DNA from: Streptomyces scabichelini
Lineage (GTDB): Bacteria; Actinomycetota; Actinomycetes; Streptomycetales; Streptomycetaceae
DNA: 64,000 bases
NCBI RefSeq assembly: GCF_011045015.1
Contig: NZ_JAAKZY010000027.1
Span: forward strand, 1-64,000
Direction: 5' to 3'
Shown: piece by piece, positions 24,853 through 32,876 of the stretch
Numbering within the stretch: position 1 is the first letter of the stretch
Layout: every line of letters starts with the position of its first letter
Notes under the pieces: generated by a model
Database searches by the model: none
What the model saw: the letters and a program-made list of their open reading frames with translations, nothing else
What the model was told of the DNA's origin: nothing
Program-made: the position numbers and the translations under genes

Positions 24853-24896
24853 GACCCGGCGGCGGGGCAAGGGCCATCCGTCACCGCCGCCGGGTC
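24853..24896. terminator. Strong 13-bp hairpin between orphan promoter and sigma gene
   Basis: Arms 24853-24865 (GACCCGGCGGCGG) and 24884-24896 (CCGCCGCCGGGTC) are perfect complements around an 18-base loop. No T-run follows on the minus strand, but GC-rich hairpins of this kind terminate in actinomycetes. It lies 28 bases downstream of the -10 of the orphan promoter at 24924. Confidence 0.6.
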
Positions 24897-24923
24897 GCTC
24901 TTGGGGCGGGTCGGTGAACGCAG

Positions 24924-24952
24924 ACCCTAAGAGGACTAGACCAGCACGTCAA
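24924..24952 (-). promoter_or_regulatory. Orphan chitinase-type promoter with DasR-like box
   Basis: On the minus strand TTGACG (24947-24952), 17 bases, TAGGGT (24924-24929). The spacer contains GCTGGTCTAGTCCTCT, a close relative of the DasR operator (consensus as I recall it AGTGGTCTAGACCACT). The same layout occurs at the chitinase promoter at 39580-39608. The only gene downstream is the ECF41 sigma factor, beyond a strong hairpin. Confidence 0.6.
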
Positions 24953-25118
24953 TAAGTATGGACCAATAACAAGATGCCGTCCCCGTACGGCAGTTGGGTG
25001 TTCATGGATGTTCATGAGTGTCCCGTGAAGTCCATCGGTGTGCCCTGTGAGCCACCCCACAGTAATTGGTTGCATGAGCATCGATCGGGCGTGGCACACT
25101 GGCTCTGTACCAGAAGCA

Positions 25119-25245
25119 GCGCACTCCGGGGTCGGTGAAACTCCGAACCGGCGGTTACAGTCCGCGACCCGGTCGCTTCCAGCGGCCGGTTGACCAGGTG
25201 AAATTCCTGGACCGACGGTTAAAGTCCGGATGGGAGGCAGTGCGC
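25119..25245 (+). ncRNA. FMN riboswitch (RFN element)
   Basis: All conserved blocks of the FMN aptamer are present in order: the P1 arm GCGCA (25119-25123), GGGTCGGTGAAACTCCGAAC, CGGTTACAGTCCGCGACC, CTGGTGAAATTCC-type block read CAGGTGAAATTCCTGGACCG, ACGGTTAAAGTCCGGATGGG and AGGCAGTGCGC, with TGCGC (25241-25245) closing P1. It binds FMN and lowers expression of the riboflavin operon that follows. Directly downstream a GC-rich hairpin (about 25246-25272) is followed by GTTTGTTT, compatible with transcription termination. Control of translation is also possible, since the ribE ribosome site lies 140 bases away. Confidence 0.96.
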
Positions 25246-25398
25246 GGCGGGCGGGCATGCGTGCGCGCCGCCGTTTGTTTCGACGTGTCCCAGGGACATG
25301 TCCCATTCGGCGTCGTTCCCGGTGTCGTCGTCCGTTCATATCTGTCGTCATCGACAGGCCCCGGAGTCCGTGCCCGAAGAGGCAGGAGGACCCGGGAA

Positions 25399-26001
25399 GT
25401 GTTCACCGGAATCGTCGAAGAGCTGGGCGAGGTCACGGCCGTCGAGAACCTCGACGACGCCTCCCGCTTCCGGCTGCGTGGGCCAGTTGTCACCGAAGGC
25501 GCGCGCCACGGCGACTCCATCGCCGTCAACGGCGTGTGTCTCACGGTCGTCGACCTCGAAGGCGACGAGTTCACCGCCGACGTGATGGCCGAGACCCTGA
25601 ACCGCTCCAGCCTCGGCGTCCTGGCCGTCGGCTCCCGCGTCAACCTCGAACGGCCCGTGGCCGTCGGCGAACGCCTCGGCGGGCACATCGTGCAGGGCCA
25701 TGTGGACGGCACGGGCGAGATCATCGAGCGCAAGCCGTCCGACAACTGGGAGATCGTGAAGATCTCACTCCCCGCGGACCTCACGCGCTACGTCGTCGAG
25801 AAGGGCTCCGTCACCGTCGACGGCATCAGCCTGACCGTCGTCGACGCGGGCCCCGACTACTTCACGATCAGCCTCATCCCCACGACCCTCGCCCTGACCA
25901 CGCTCGGCCTCAAGCAGCCCGGCGACCCGGTCAACCTCGAGGTCGACGTCATCGCCAAGTACGTCGAGCGGCTGCTCGGCAGCCAGGGGGCCGCGCGGTG
26001 A
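25399..26001 (+). CDS. ribE: Riboflavin synthase
   Basis: The 200-residue protein carries two lumazine-binding repeats, as riboflavin synthase does: [12 protein letters not shown] at the N terminus and [15 protein letters not shown] at the start of the second repeat. It dismutates two 6,7-dimethyl-8-ribityllumazine molecules to riboflavin, the last step of the pathway. The GTG at 25399 has AGGAGGA about 9 bases upstream and gives the family's normal length; the open frame upstream is riboswitch sequence. The stop overlaps ribM by 4 bases. Expression should be lowered by FMN through the riboswitch. Confidence 0.96.
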   Translation: MFTGIVEELGEVTAVENLDDASRFRLRGPVVTEGARHGDSIAVNGVCLTVVDLEGDEFTADVMAETLNRSSLGVLAVGSRVNLERPVAVGERLGGHIVQGHVDGTGEIIERKPSDNWEIVKISLPADLTRYVVEKGSVTVDGISLTVVDAGPDYFTISLIPTTLALTTLGLKQPGDPVNLEVDVIAKYVERLLGSQGAAR

Positions 26002-26642
26002 ACTGGCTGAACTCCGAGGCGTTCACGCTCTTCGGACAGCACATCAAGTGGGCCGACATGATGGGCAACACCATCGGTCTGATCGGTCTCGCCCTCGGCT
26101 GGCGGCGCTCCATCTGGACCTGGCCCGCCCAGTTCCTGGCCGGCCTCATCCTCCTGACGGCCTTCGCGACCGCCCACCTCTCGGGCAGCGCCGGCAAACA
26201 GGTGGTCGTCATGGCCGTCGCCGCCTGGGGCTTCTGGCAGTGGAACAGCGGCAGGCAGCAGACGCGGGACGGCTCCGTCGGCGTACGTTTTGCCACCTGG
26301 CGCGAGCGGGCCTGCCTGGTCGGCGCCGCCGCGCTCGGCACTCTCGCGGTCGGCGGCCTGTTCACCGCGTACCCCACGCTGTCGTGGGACCCCTGGCCGG
26401 ACGCGTACATCTTCGTCGGCACGATCGTCGCCATGTACGCCCAGGCGCGCGGCATGGTCGAGTTCTGGTTCGCCTGGCTGCTGGTCGACCTCGTGGGCGT
26501 ACCGCTCAACTTCGCCAACGGGTTCGCCTTCTCCGGCTTCGTCTACATCATCTACGGCGCACTCGTCCTGTGGGGCATGCGCGACTGGTGGCTGCGCTCC
26601 CGCGGGGCAGCGCAGCCCGTCCTGGAAGGAGCCCCGGCATGA
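25998..26642 (+). CDS. ribM: PnuC-family riboflavin transporter
   Basis: The 214-residue membrane protein belongs to the PnuC family: about seven helices and the tryptophan-rich motif [10 protein letters not shown] followed by [20 protein letters not shown]. Within a riboswitch-controlled riboflavin operon of an actinomycete it corresponds to RibM, which takes up riboflavin by facilitated diffusion coupled to phosphorylation by a flavokinase. The GTG start overlaps the ribE stop (GTGA) and its own stop overlaps ribBA (ATGA), so the three genes are translationally coupled. Confidence 0.92.
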   Translation: MNWLNSEAFTLFGQHIKWADMMGNTIGLIGLALGWRRSIWTWPAQFLAGLILLTAFATAHLSGSAGKQVVVMAVAAWGFWQWNSGRQQTRDGSVGVRFATWRERACLVGAAALGTLAVGGLFTAYPTLSWDPWPDAYIFVGTIVAMYAQARGMVEFWFAWLLVDLVGVPLNFANGFAFSGFVYIIYGALVLWGMRDWWLRSRGAAQPVLEGAPA

Positions 26643-27928
26643 CAGCGGCGCCCGTCTGGTACAGCACAGACAACATCGAAGACTTCGCGCTCGACCCGGT
26701 CGAGCAGGCCATCGCCGACATCGCGGCCGGCCGCCCGGTCGTGGTCGTCGACGACGAGGACCGCGAGAACGAGGGCGACCTCGTCATCGCCGCCGAGAAG
26801 GCGACCCCCGAGATCATCGCGTTCATGATGAGCGAGTGCCGGGGCATGATCTGTGCGCCCATGGAAGGCGACGAGCTGGACCGGCTCGAACTGCCGCAGA
26901 TGGTGCAGCACAACACCGAGTCCATGCGCACGGCCTTCACGGTCACCGTCGACGCCACGGCCGCGCACGGCGTGACCACGGGCATCTCCGCGGCCGACCG
27001 TGCCACCACGCTGCGGTTGCTCGCCGGGGGCGAGGCGGAGCCCGGTGACTTCGTCCGTCCCGGCCATGTCTTCCCGCTGCGCGCAAAGCCCGGCGGTGTC
27101 CTGGTCCGCAACGGTCACACCGAGGCCGCCGTCGACCTCGCGCGTCTCGCGGGCCTGCGCCCGGCCGGCGCGATCGTCGAGATCGCCGGCGAGGACGGCC
27201 GCATGCTGCGCCTGCCCGAACTGGTCCCGTTCGCCCGCAAGCACGGCCTGTCGATCATCTCCATCGAGGACCTGATCGCCTACCGCCGCACATCCGAGCC
27301 CACCGTCCGCCGCGAGGCCACGACCCAGCTGCCCACCGCCTTCGGCGAGTTCACGGCGTACGGCTACCGCTCCACCGTCGACGGCGTCGAGCATGTCGCC
27401 CTCGTGCACGGCGAGATCGGCGACGGCGAGGACGTCCTCGTGCGCGTCCACTCCGAGTGCCTCACCGGCGACATCTTCCACTCCCTGCGCTGCGACTGCG
27501 GCCCCCAGCTGGAGGCCTCCCTGGAGCGCATTCATGCCGAGGGCAGGGGAGTGGTGGTGTACCTGCGCGGCCACGAAGGCCGTGGCATCGGTCTCCTTTC
27601 CAAGCTGCGCGCGTACGAGCTCCAGGAGCGCGGCCGCGACACCCTCGACGCCAACCTCGAGCTGGGCCTGCCCGCCGACGCCCGGGACTACGGCGCGGGC
27701 GCGCAGATCCTCGAGGACCTCGGCGTACGCAGCGTGCGGCTGATGACCAACAACCCCGACAAGACCGACGCGCTCGTCCGCCACGGCCTCAAGGTCACCG
27801 ACCGCGAGCCGATGCCCGTGAAGGCGGGCGAGCACAACCTCCGCTACCTGCGCACCAAGCGGGACCGGATGGGGCACGACCTGCCCTGGCTGGACACGAC
27901 CACCGTGTCCCCCTGCGGCAACCAGTAA
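26639..27928 (+). CDS. ribBA: Bifunctional DHBP synthase / GTP cyclohydrolase II
   Basis: The 429-residue protein joins two riboflavin enzymes. Residues to about 210 are 3,4-dihydroxy-2-butanone 4-phosphate synthase ([33 protein letters not shown]), which acts on ribulose 5-phosphate. The rest is GTP cyclohydrolase II, with the zinc cysteines in [18 protein letters not shown], the GTP-binding [11 protein letters not shown], and [11 protein letters not shown]. Together they supply both precursors of lumazine. It sits between ribM and ribH. Confidence 0.96.
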   Translation: MTAAPVWYSTDNIEDFALDPVEQAIADIAAGRPVVVVDDEDRENEGDLVIAAEKATPEIIAFMMSECRGMICAPMEGDELDRLELPQMVQHNTESMRTAFTVTVDATAAHGVTTGISAADRATTLRLLAGGEAEPGDFVRPGHVFPLRAKPGGVLVRNGHTEAAVDLARLAGLRPAGAIVEIAGEDGRMLRLPELVPFARKHGLSIISIEDLIAYRRTSEPTVRREATTQLPTAFGEFTAYGYRSTVDGVEHVALVHGEIGDGEDVLVRVHSECLTGDIFHSLRCDCGPQLEASLERIHAEGRGVVVYLRGHEGRGIGLLSKLRAYELQERGRDTLDANLELGLPADARDYGAGAQILEDLGVRSVRLMTNNPDKTDALVRHGLKVTDREPMPVKAGEHNLRYLRTKRDRMGHDLPWLDTTTVSPCGNQ

Positions 27929-27983
27929 GAGCACGACAAGCACGAGAAGCACGAACAGCACGAAGAGAACGCTGAGGAGACAC

Positions 27984-28469
27984 GTGAGCGGCAAGGGTGC
28001 ACCTGAACTGTCCGTACGCAACTGCGGCGACCTGCGCGTCGCGGTCATCGCGGCACAGTGGCACGAAAAGGTGATGGAAGGCCTCGTCGACGGCGCCCTG
28101 CGCGCCCTGCGCGAGCTGGGGATCGACGAGCCGACCGTGCTGCGGGTCCCCGGCAGCTTCGAACTCCCGGTCGTCGCCAAGGTCCTCGCGGGCCGTGGCT
28201 ATGACGCGATCGTCGCCCTCGGCGTCGTCATCCGCGGCGGCACCCCCCACTTCGAGTACGTGTGCCAGGGCGTCACCCAGGGCCTCACCCAGGTCTCCGT
28301 GGACACCGGCGTGCCCGTCGGCTTCGGCGTGCTGACCTGCGACACCGAGGAGCAGGCCCTCGACCGCGCGGGCATCGCGGGCTCCAGCGAGGACAAGGGG
28401 CATGAGGCGGTGACGGCCGCCGTCGCGACCGCGGCCACACTGCGCTCAGTATCCGAACCCTGGCGCTGA
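27984..28469 (+). CDS. ribH: 6,7-Dimethyl-8-ribityllumazine synthase
   Basis: The 161-residue protein has the lumazine synthase pattern: [33 protein letters not shown] and the catalytic segment [16 protein letters not shown], with the active-site histidine. It condenses the RibBA product with the pyrimidine intermediate in large icosahedral or pentameric assemblies. It starts at GTG after GAGGAGA. The 55 bases before it consist largely of repeated GCACGA units. hisE follows after 34 bases with no terminator. Confidence 0.95.
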   Translation: MSGKGAPELSVRNCGDLRVAVIAAQWHEKVMEGLVDGALRALRELGIDEPTVLRVPGSFELPVVAKVLAGRGYDAIVALGVVIRGGTPHFEYVCQGVTQGLTQVSVDTGVPVGFGVLTCDTEEQALDRAGIAGSSEDKGHEAVTAAVATAATLRSVSEPWR

Positions 28470-28503
28470 GGCATGGGCGCCTGCGCGTAAAGTGGGCGCC
28501 ACC

Positions 28504-28776
28504 ATGTCCAAGAAGACGTTCGAGGAGCTCTTCACCGAGCTCCAGCACAAGGCCGCCAACGGCGACCCCGCCTCCTCCCGCACCGCAGAGCTGGTCGGCA
28601 AGGGGGTCCATGCCATCGGCAAGAAAGTCGTCGAAGAGGCCGCCGAGGTCTGGATGGCCGCAGAGTACGAGGGCAAGGAAGCAGCCGCCGAGGAGATCTC
28701 GCAGCTGCTCTACCACGTCCAGGTGATGATGGTCGCCCGCGGCATCTCCCTGGACGACGTGTACGCCCACCTCTGA
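28504..28776 (+). CDS. hisE: Phosphoribosyl-ATP diphosphatase
   Basis: The 90-residue protein is a standard stand-alone HisE. It begins [20 protein letters not shown] and carries the MazG-like metal site in [20 protein letters not shown] and [14 protein letters not shown]. It removes pyrophosphate from phosphoribosyl-ATP, the second step of histidine synthesis. The ATG at 28504 was chosen over an upstream GTG at 28492 because it gives the family length. It is co-directional with ribH and hisG and probably belongs to the same transcript. Confidence 0.95.
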   Translation: MSKKTFEELFTELQHKAANGDPASSRTAELVGKGVHAIGKKVVEEAAEVWMAAEYEGKEAAAEEISQLLYHVQVMMVARGISLDDVYAHL

Positions 28777-28835
28777 GCCGTAATGCCGTAACGCCAACTC
28801 CCGCACCGTACGTACGAACAAAGGAAGCCGACCTC

Positions 28836-29684
28836 ATGCTGCGCATCGCCGTCCCCAACAAGGGTTCCCTGTCAGGCCCTGCGGCGGAGATGCTGCATGA
28901 GGCCGGCTACCAGCAGCGCCGGGAGTCCAAGGAACTGCGCATCGTCGACCCGGAGAACGACGTCGAGTTCTTCTACCTCCGCCCCCGGGACATCGCGATC
29001 TACGTCTCCTCAGGGCAGCTCGACATCGGCATCACCGGCCGTGATCTGCTCATCGACTCGGGCGCCAACGCGGAGGAGATCCTGCCGCTCGGCTTCGCCC
29101 GCTCGACGTTCCGCTACGCCACCAAGGCCGGCACGGCGAACGGCGTCGCGGACCTGAACGGCATGACGGTCGCCACCTCGTACGAGGGCATCGTCGCCAA
29201 GCACCTCGCCGACAACGGCATCGACGCCTCCGTCGTCCACCTCGACGGCGCCGTCGAGACGGCGATCGAGCTGGGCGTCGCCGAGGTCATCGCGGACGTC
29301 GTCGAGACCGGCACCTCGCTGCGCAACGCGGGTCTCGCGGTCATCGGCGAGCCGATCATGAAGTCCGAGGCCGTCGTCATCCGCCGTACCGGAGCGGACG
29401 GCGAGGAGCCCAAGGTGCAGCAGTTCCTGCGCCGTCTCCAGGGCGTCCTGGTGGCGCGGACGTACGTGATGATGGACTACGACTGCCGCGCCGAGCACCT
29501 GGAGAAGGCCGTCGCGCTGACCCCGGGCCTGGAGTCGCCGACCGTGTCGCCGCTGCACAACGAGGGCTGGGTGGCCGTGCGCGCCATGGTCCCCGCCAAG
29601 GAGGCGCAGCGGATCATGGACGACCTGTACGACCTGGGCGCGCGGGCCATCCTGACCACCGCCATCCACGCCTGCCGGCTCTGA
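28836..29684 (+). CDS. hisG: ATP phosphoribosyltransferase (long form)
   Basis: The 282-residue enzyme is the long HisG with a C-terminal regulatory domain. It starts MLRIAVPNKGSLSGPAAEML, has the PRPP-binding region EVIADVVETGTSLRNAGL, and ends with the ACT-like histidine-feedback domain (AMVPAKEAQRIMDDLYDLGA). It catalyses the first, feedback-inhibited step of histidine synthesis. AAAGGAAG lies before the ATG. HisE and HisG, the first two steps, sit together here, apart from the other his genes. Confidence 0.96.
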   Translation: MLRIAVPNKGSLSGPAAEMLHEAGYQQRRESKELRIVDPENDVEFFYLRPRDIAIYVSSGQLDIGITGRDLLIDSGANAEEILPLGFARSTFRYATKAGTANGVADLNGMTVATSYEGIVAKHLADNGIDASVVHLDGAVETAIELGVAEVIADVVETGTSLRNAGLAVIGEPIMKSEAVVIRRTGADGEEPKVQQFLRRLQGVLVARTYVMMDYDCRAEHLEKAVALTPGLESPTVSPLHNEGWVAVRAMVPAKEAQRIMDDLYDLGARAILTTAIHACRL

Positions 29685-29704
29685 CCGGGATCCGGAGCAA
29701 CGTC

Positions 29705-30193
29705 ATGGCGGATCTCCCCGCTCTCCCCGCTCTTCCCGTCACCTTCAGGCCAGGACGTACCCGTGCCGTCCTGCTGACCGCCGGTGCCGCCATCCTCGTG
29801 GTCATCACCACCGTGGCGATACTGCTGGAAAACCTCAGCCCGGGGGAGCGCCTCAGCTTCGTCTTCACCGGGGCGCTGCTCTTCGGGGTGCTCGTGCTGC
29901 TCTCGCGGCCGAAAGTCGTCGCTGACGAGTCCGGGGTCACCGTCGTCAACATCGCCAGTCGACGGCACCTTGCCTGGGAGGAGATCGTGCGGGTCAACCT
30001 GCGCCCGGGTGACCCGTGGGTGTTCCTCGACCTGAGTGACGGCACCAGCCTGCCGGCGCTCGGCATCCAGCCGGGCATCGCCAAGCAGCGGGCGATCAGG
30101 GACGCCCGTACGCTGCGGGCGCTGGCCGAGGCCCGCACGATCGACAACCCCGACGGACATCACAACGGACAGCACGACGAACATCACGGCTGA
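29705..30193 (+). CDS. Small membrane protein with bacterial PH domain
   Basis: The 162-residue protein has two membrane helices (about residues 22-42 and 50-68) followed by a bacterial Pleckstrin-homology-like domain (VVADESGVTVVNIASRRHLAWEE, DLSDGTSLPALGI). The C terminus is histidine-rich. The same gene commonly follows hisG in streptomycetes, as I recall, but no role is known to me. GGAGCAAC precedes the ATG, 20 bases after the hisG stop. It is the last gene before the terminator at 30244. Confidence 0.85.
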   Translation: MADLPALPALPVTFRPGRTRAVLLTAGAAILVVITTVAILLENLSPGERLSFVFTGALLFGVLVLLSRPKVVADESGVTVVNIASRRHLAWEEIVRVNLRPGDPWVFLDLSDGTSLPALGIQPGIAKQRAIRDARTLRALAEARTIDNPDGHHNGQHDEHHG

Positions 30194-30243
30194 CTCTCAG
30201 CCTTCCACCCTGCCGAATCGGCCGGTGTCTTGATTAATCTGGT

Positions 30244-30272
30244 GGCGGAGGCGTTTTCGTTGCGCCTCCGCC
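30244..30272 (+). terminator. Terminator of the rib-his transcript
   Basis: Arms GGCGGAGGCG (30244-30253) and CGCCTCCGCC (30263-30272) are perfect complements with a T-rich loop (ttttcgttg). The hairpin lies 50 bases after the PH-domain gene and marks the likely end of the operon that begins at the FMN riboswitch. Confidence 0.8.
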
Positions 30273-30419
30273 CCTGATGTTCCGCCCCGGAAGTCAGGGG
30301 CTCCTGCTACTCGAGGAGTGACTCCCTCCAGCGATGGACGGATCGTCCTGTAGTACCTGCGCCGCCCCCTCCAGAGACAGCGCGGACCGCCCGGTCCGCG
30401 CCGGCATCGAGGCGGCGGC
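30271..30419 (+). promoter_or_regulatory. Structured leader of the CNNM transporter operon
   Basis: Two more hairpins follow the terminator: CCCCTGA (30271-30277) with TCAGGGG (30294-30300), and CTCC (30301-30304) with GGAG (30315-30318). They are followed by about 100 bases without a gene up to the ATG at 30420. No known riboswitch class is recognisable to me. Confidence 0.35.
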
Positions 30420-31748
30420 ATGACCATCCCCCTGCTGCTCCTCGGGGCGGCGTTCCTGCTGATCCTCGCCAACGGCTTCTTCGTGGCGGCCGAGTTCGGC
30501 CTTGTCACGGTGGAGCGCCCCGACGCCGAGAAGGCCGCGGCCGAGGGCGACCGGCGGGCCCGCACGGTCGTGAACTCGCTCAAAGAGCTGTCCTTCCAGC
30601 TCTCCGGCACCCAGCTCGGCATCACCATCACCTCCCTCGTCGTCGGCATGCTCGCCGAACCGGCGCTCGCCGAGCTGCTGCACGGCCCCTTCACCTCGAT
30701 CGGCATCCCCGAAGGCGCCGTACCCGGTGTCTCCGTGATCGTCGGCATGCTGCTGGCCTCGGCCGTGCAGATGGTGATCGGCGAGCTCGTGCCCAAGAAC
30801 TGGGCGGTGTCCAAGCCCCTGCAGGTCGCGCGCTTCGTCGCGGGACCGCAGCACATGTTCTCGCGTCTGTTCAGGCCGGTGATCGCCGGCCTGAACGCCG
30901 TCGCCAACCGGCTCGTCCGCGCCCTGGGCGTCGAGCCCGCCGTGGAGCTGGCCTCCGCCCGCACCCCCGGCGAACTCGTCTCCCTGGCCCGGCACTCCGC
31001 CCAGGCCGGCACCCTCGAACAGGACACCGCCGACCTCTTCGTACGCACCATCTCGCTGGCCGACCTCACCGCGCAGCACGTCATGACGCCGCGCGTGAAG
31101 GTCAGCGCCCTCCAGTCGTCCGCGACCGCCGAGGACGTCGTCAACCTCACCCGTGCCACCGGCCTGTCCCGCTTCCCCGTCTACCGGGAGCGCATCGACG
31201 AGATCGTCGGCATGGTGCACCTCAAGGACGCCCTCGCGGTGCCCTCGAACGAACGGCTGCGCACCCCCGTGGGCCGGATCGCCCAGGTCCCGCTGCTCGT
31301 TCCCGAAACGCTGCCGGTGAAGCCGCTCCTGGAGCAGCTGCGCAGCGATCAGCCCATCGCCGTCGTCGTCGACGAGTACGGCGGCACGGCGGGCGTCGTC
31401 ACCCTGGAGGACATCGTCGAGGAACTCGTCGGCGAGGTCCGCGACGAGCACGACGGACACGACGTGCCCGAACTCGCCGCGGCTCCGTCCGAGGACGGGC
31501 GCCCCGCCTGGGACGCCGACGGCAGCTGCCGCGTCGACGTCCTCCAGCGCATCGGTCTCGACGTTCCCGAGGGTCCGTACGAGACCGTCGCGGGCCTCGT
31601 CGCCGATCTGCTCGGCCGTATCCCCGCAGCCGGGGACAGGGCCGAGCTGCCGGGCTGGCGCCTTTCGGTGCGCCAGGTCGGGCACTACCGGGCCGAGCGG
31701 GTACGTCTGGTCAGGACCGCGGACGCCGTGGTGGAGGCCGTCCGATGA
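30420..31748 (+). CDS. CNNM/HlyC-CorC family transporter (first)
   Basis: The 442-residue protein has an N-terminal CNNM domain with about four membrane segments (LANGFFVAAEFGLVTVERPD, QLGITITSLVVGMLAEPAL). Two cytoplasmic CBS domains follow (VMTPRVKVSALQSSATAEDV; VVVDEYGGTAGVVTLEDIVE), then a CorC-type C-terminal domain (CRVDVLQRIGLDVPEGPYETV). Family members are proposed magnesium or cobalt exporters regulated by nucleotide binding to the CBS pair. The stop overlaps the next gene by 4 bases. Confidence 0.92.
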   Translation: MTIPLLLLGAAFLLILANGFFVAAEFGLVTVERPDAEKAAAEGDRRARTVVNSLKELSFQLSGTQLGITITSLVVGMLAEPALAELLHGPFTSIGIPEGAVPGVSVIVGMLLASAVQMVIGELVPKNWAVSKPLQVARFVAGPQHMFSRLFRPVIAGLNAVANRLVRALGVEPAVELASARTPGELVSLARHSAQAGTLEQDTADLFVRTISLADLTAQHVMTPRVKVSALQSSATAEDVVNLTRATGLSRFPVYRERIDEIVGMVHLKDALAVPSNERLRTPVGRIAQVPLLVPETLPVKPLLEQLRSDQPIAVVVDEYGGTAGVVTLEDIVEELVGEVRDEHDGHDVPELAAAPSEDGRPAWDADGSCRVDVLQRIGLDVPEGPYETVAGLVADLLGRIPAAGDRAELPGWRLSVRQVGHYRAERVRLVRTADAVVEAVR

Positions 31749-32848
31749 GCCTGCTCCAACTTCTGTTCGCCGTCCTGCTCGTGCTCGCCAACGGGTTCTT
31801 CGTCGGTGCCGAGTTCGCGCTCGTCTCCGTACGCCGCAGCCAGATCGAACCGCTCGGCACCACCCGCGCCCGGCAGGTCATGTACGGCCTTGAGCACCTG
31901 CCGCAGATGATGGCCGCCGCCCAGTTCGGCATCACCGTCTGCTCGTTGACGCTCGGCGCCGTCGCCGAGCCGACCGTGGCGCACCTCCTGGAGCCCGTCT
32001 TCCACGCGGTGCACCTGCCCGAGGGCATGATCCATCCGCTCGGGTACGTCATCGCCCTCGCCGTGGTCGTCTTCCTCCACCTCGTCGTCGGCGAGATGCT
32101 GCCGAAGAACCTGGCGATGGCCGCTCCGGAGAAGACCGCGCTGTGGCTCAGCCCCGGCCTGGTCGCCTTCGCCCGGCTGTGCAAGCCGGTCACCGTGGGC
32201 CTCGGTGCCTGCGCCAGGCTGATCCTCAAGCTCTTCCGCGTCGAGCCCAAGGACGAGGTCGAGGCGGTCTTCACCAGCGAGCAGCTCAACCGGCTCGTCG
32301 AGGACGCGGGCCAGGCGGGCTTCCTCGACCCCGAGGAGCAGGAGCGCCTCGAGGACGCCCTGGAACTGGGCTCCCGCCCGGTCACGGACGTGCTCCTGGA
32401 CCGCGAGTCACTGGTGACGGTCGGCCCGTCGGTCACCCCCGGCCAGGTCGTCGCGCTCACCGCCCGCACCGGATACTCGCGTTTCCCGGTGTGCGCGGAG
32501 AACGGCGCCTTCATGGGCTATCTGCACGTGAAGGACGTACTCGACCTGGAGGAGTCCGAGCGGGCCGTGCCGCAGCAGATCTGGCGCCCCATGACGACCC
32601 TGCGGTCCGAGCTCCCGCTGGACGACGCCCTGACCGTGATGCGCCGCGCCGCGACGCACCTCGCCCAGGTCGCCGACGCCTCGGGCCGCGTCCTTGGCCT
32701 GGTCGCCCTGGAGGACGTACTGGAACTCCTGGTCGGCGAGGTACGCGACCCGGCACACCGGGCTGCTCCGCAGGCTCAGCAGATTCCGCAGGTGGCGCCG
32801 GCGGACCCCCGCCCGAGCGGGACGCCGGAGGAGGTCCTGGCCGGCTGA
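31745..32848 (+). CDS. CNNM/HlyC-CorC family transporter (second)
   Basis: The 367-residue paralogue of the preceding gene has the CNNM membrane domain (LANGFFVGAEFALVSVRRSQ, AAQFGITVCSLTLGAVAEPT, VVGEMLPKNLAMAAPEK) and a CBS pair, but lacks most of the CorC C-terminal domain. The ATGA overlap with the first gene implies coupled translation and perhaps a heterodimer. It is convergent with the AAA ATPase gene. Confidence 0.92.
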   Translation: MSLLQLLFAVLLVLANGFFVGAEFALVSVRRSQIEPLGTTRARQVMYGLEHLPQMMAAAQFGITVCSLTLGAVAEPTVAHLLEPVFHAVHLPEGMIHPLGYVIALAVVVFLHLVVGEMLPKNLAMAAPEKTALWLSPGLVAFARLCKPVTVGLGACARLILKLFRVEPKDEVEAVFTSEQLNRLVEDAGQAGFLDPEEQERLEDALELGSRPVTDVLLDRESLVTVGPSVTPGQVVALTARTGYSRFPVCAENGAFMGYLHVKDVLDLEESERAVPQQIWRPMTTLRSELPLDDALTVMRRAATHLAQVADASGRVLGLVALEDVLELLVGEVRDPAHRAAPQAQQIPQVAPADPRPSGTPEEVLAG

Positions 32849-32876
32849 GGACGGACGAGGGCTCCGGGACGCGCCG

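Noticed and set aside
24881..25351. Open frame on the minus strand across the FMN riboswitch
   Set aside because: It has no ribosome site, no protein-like composition and covers the aptamer antisense; the conserved RFN blocks on the plus strand explain the region.
27929..27983. GCACGA repeats before ribH as a CRISPR-like or regulatory array
   Set aside because: The units are too short and irregular. The stretch encodes nothing and is more likely low-complexity drift in a short operon gap.
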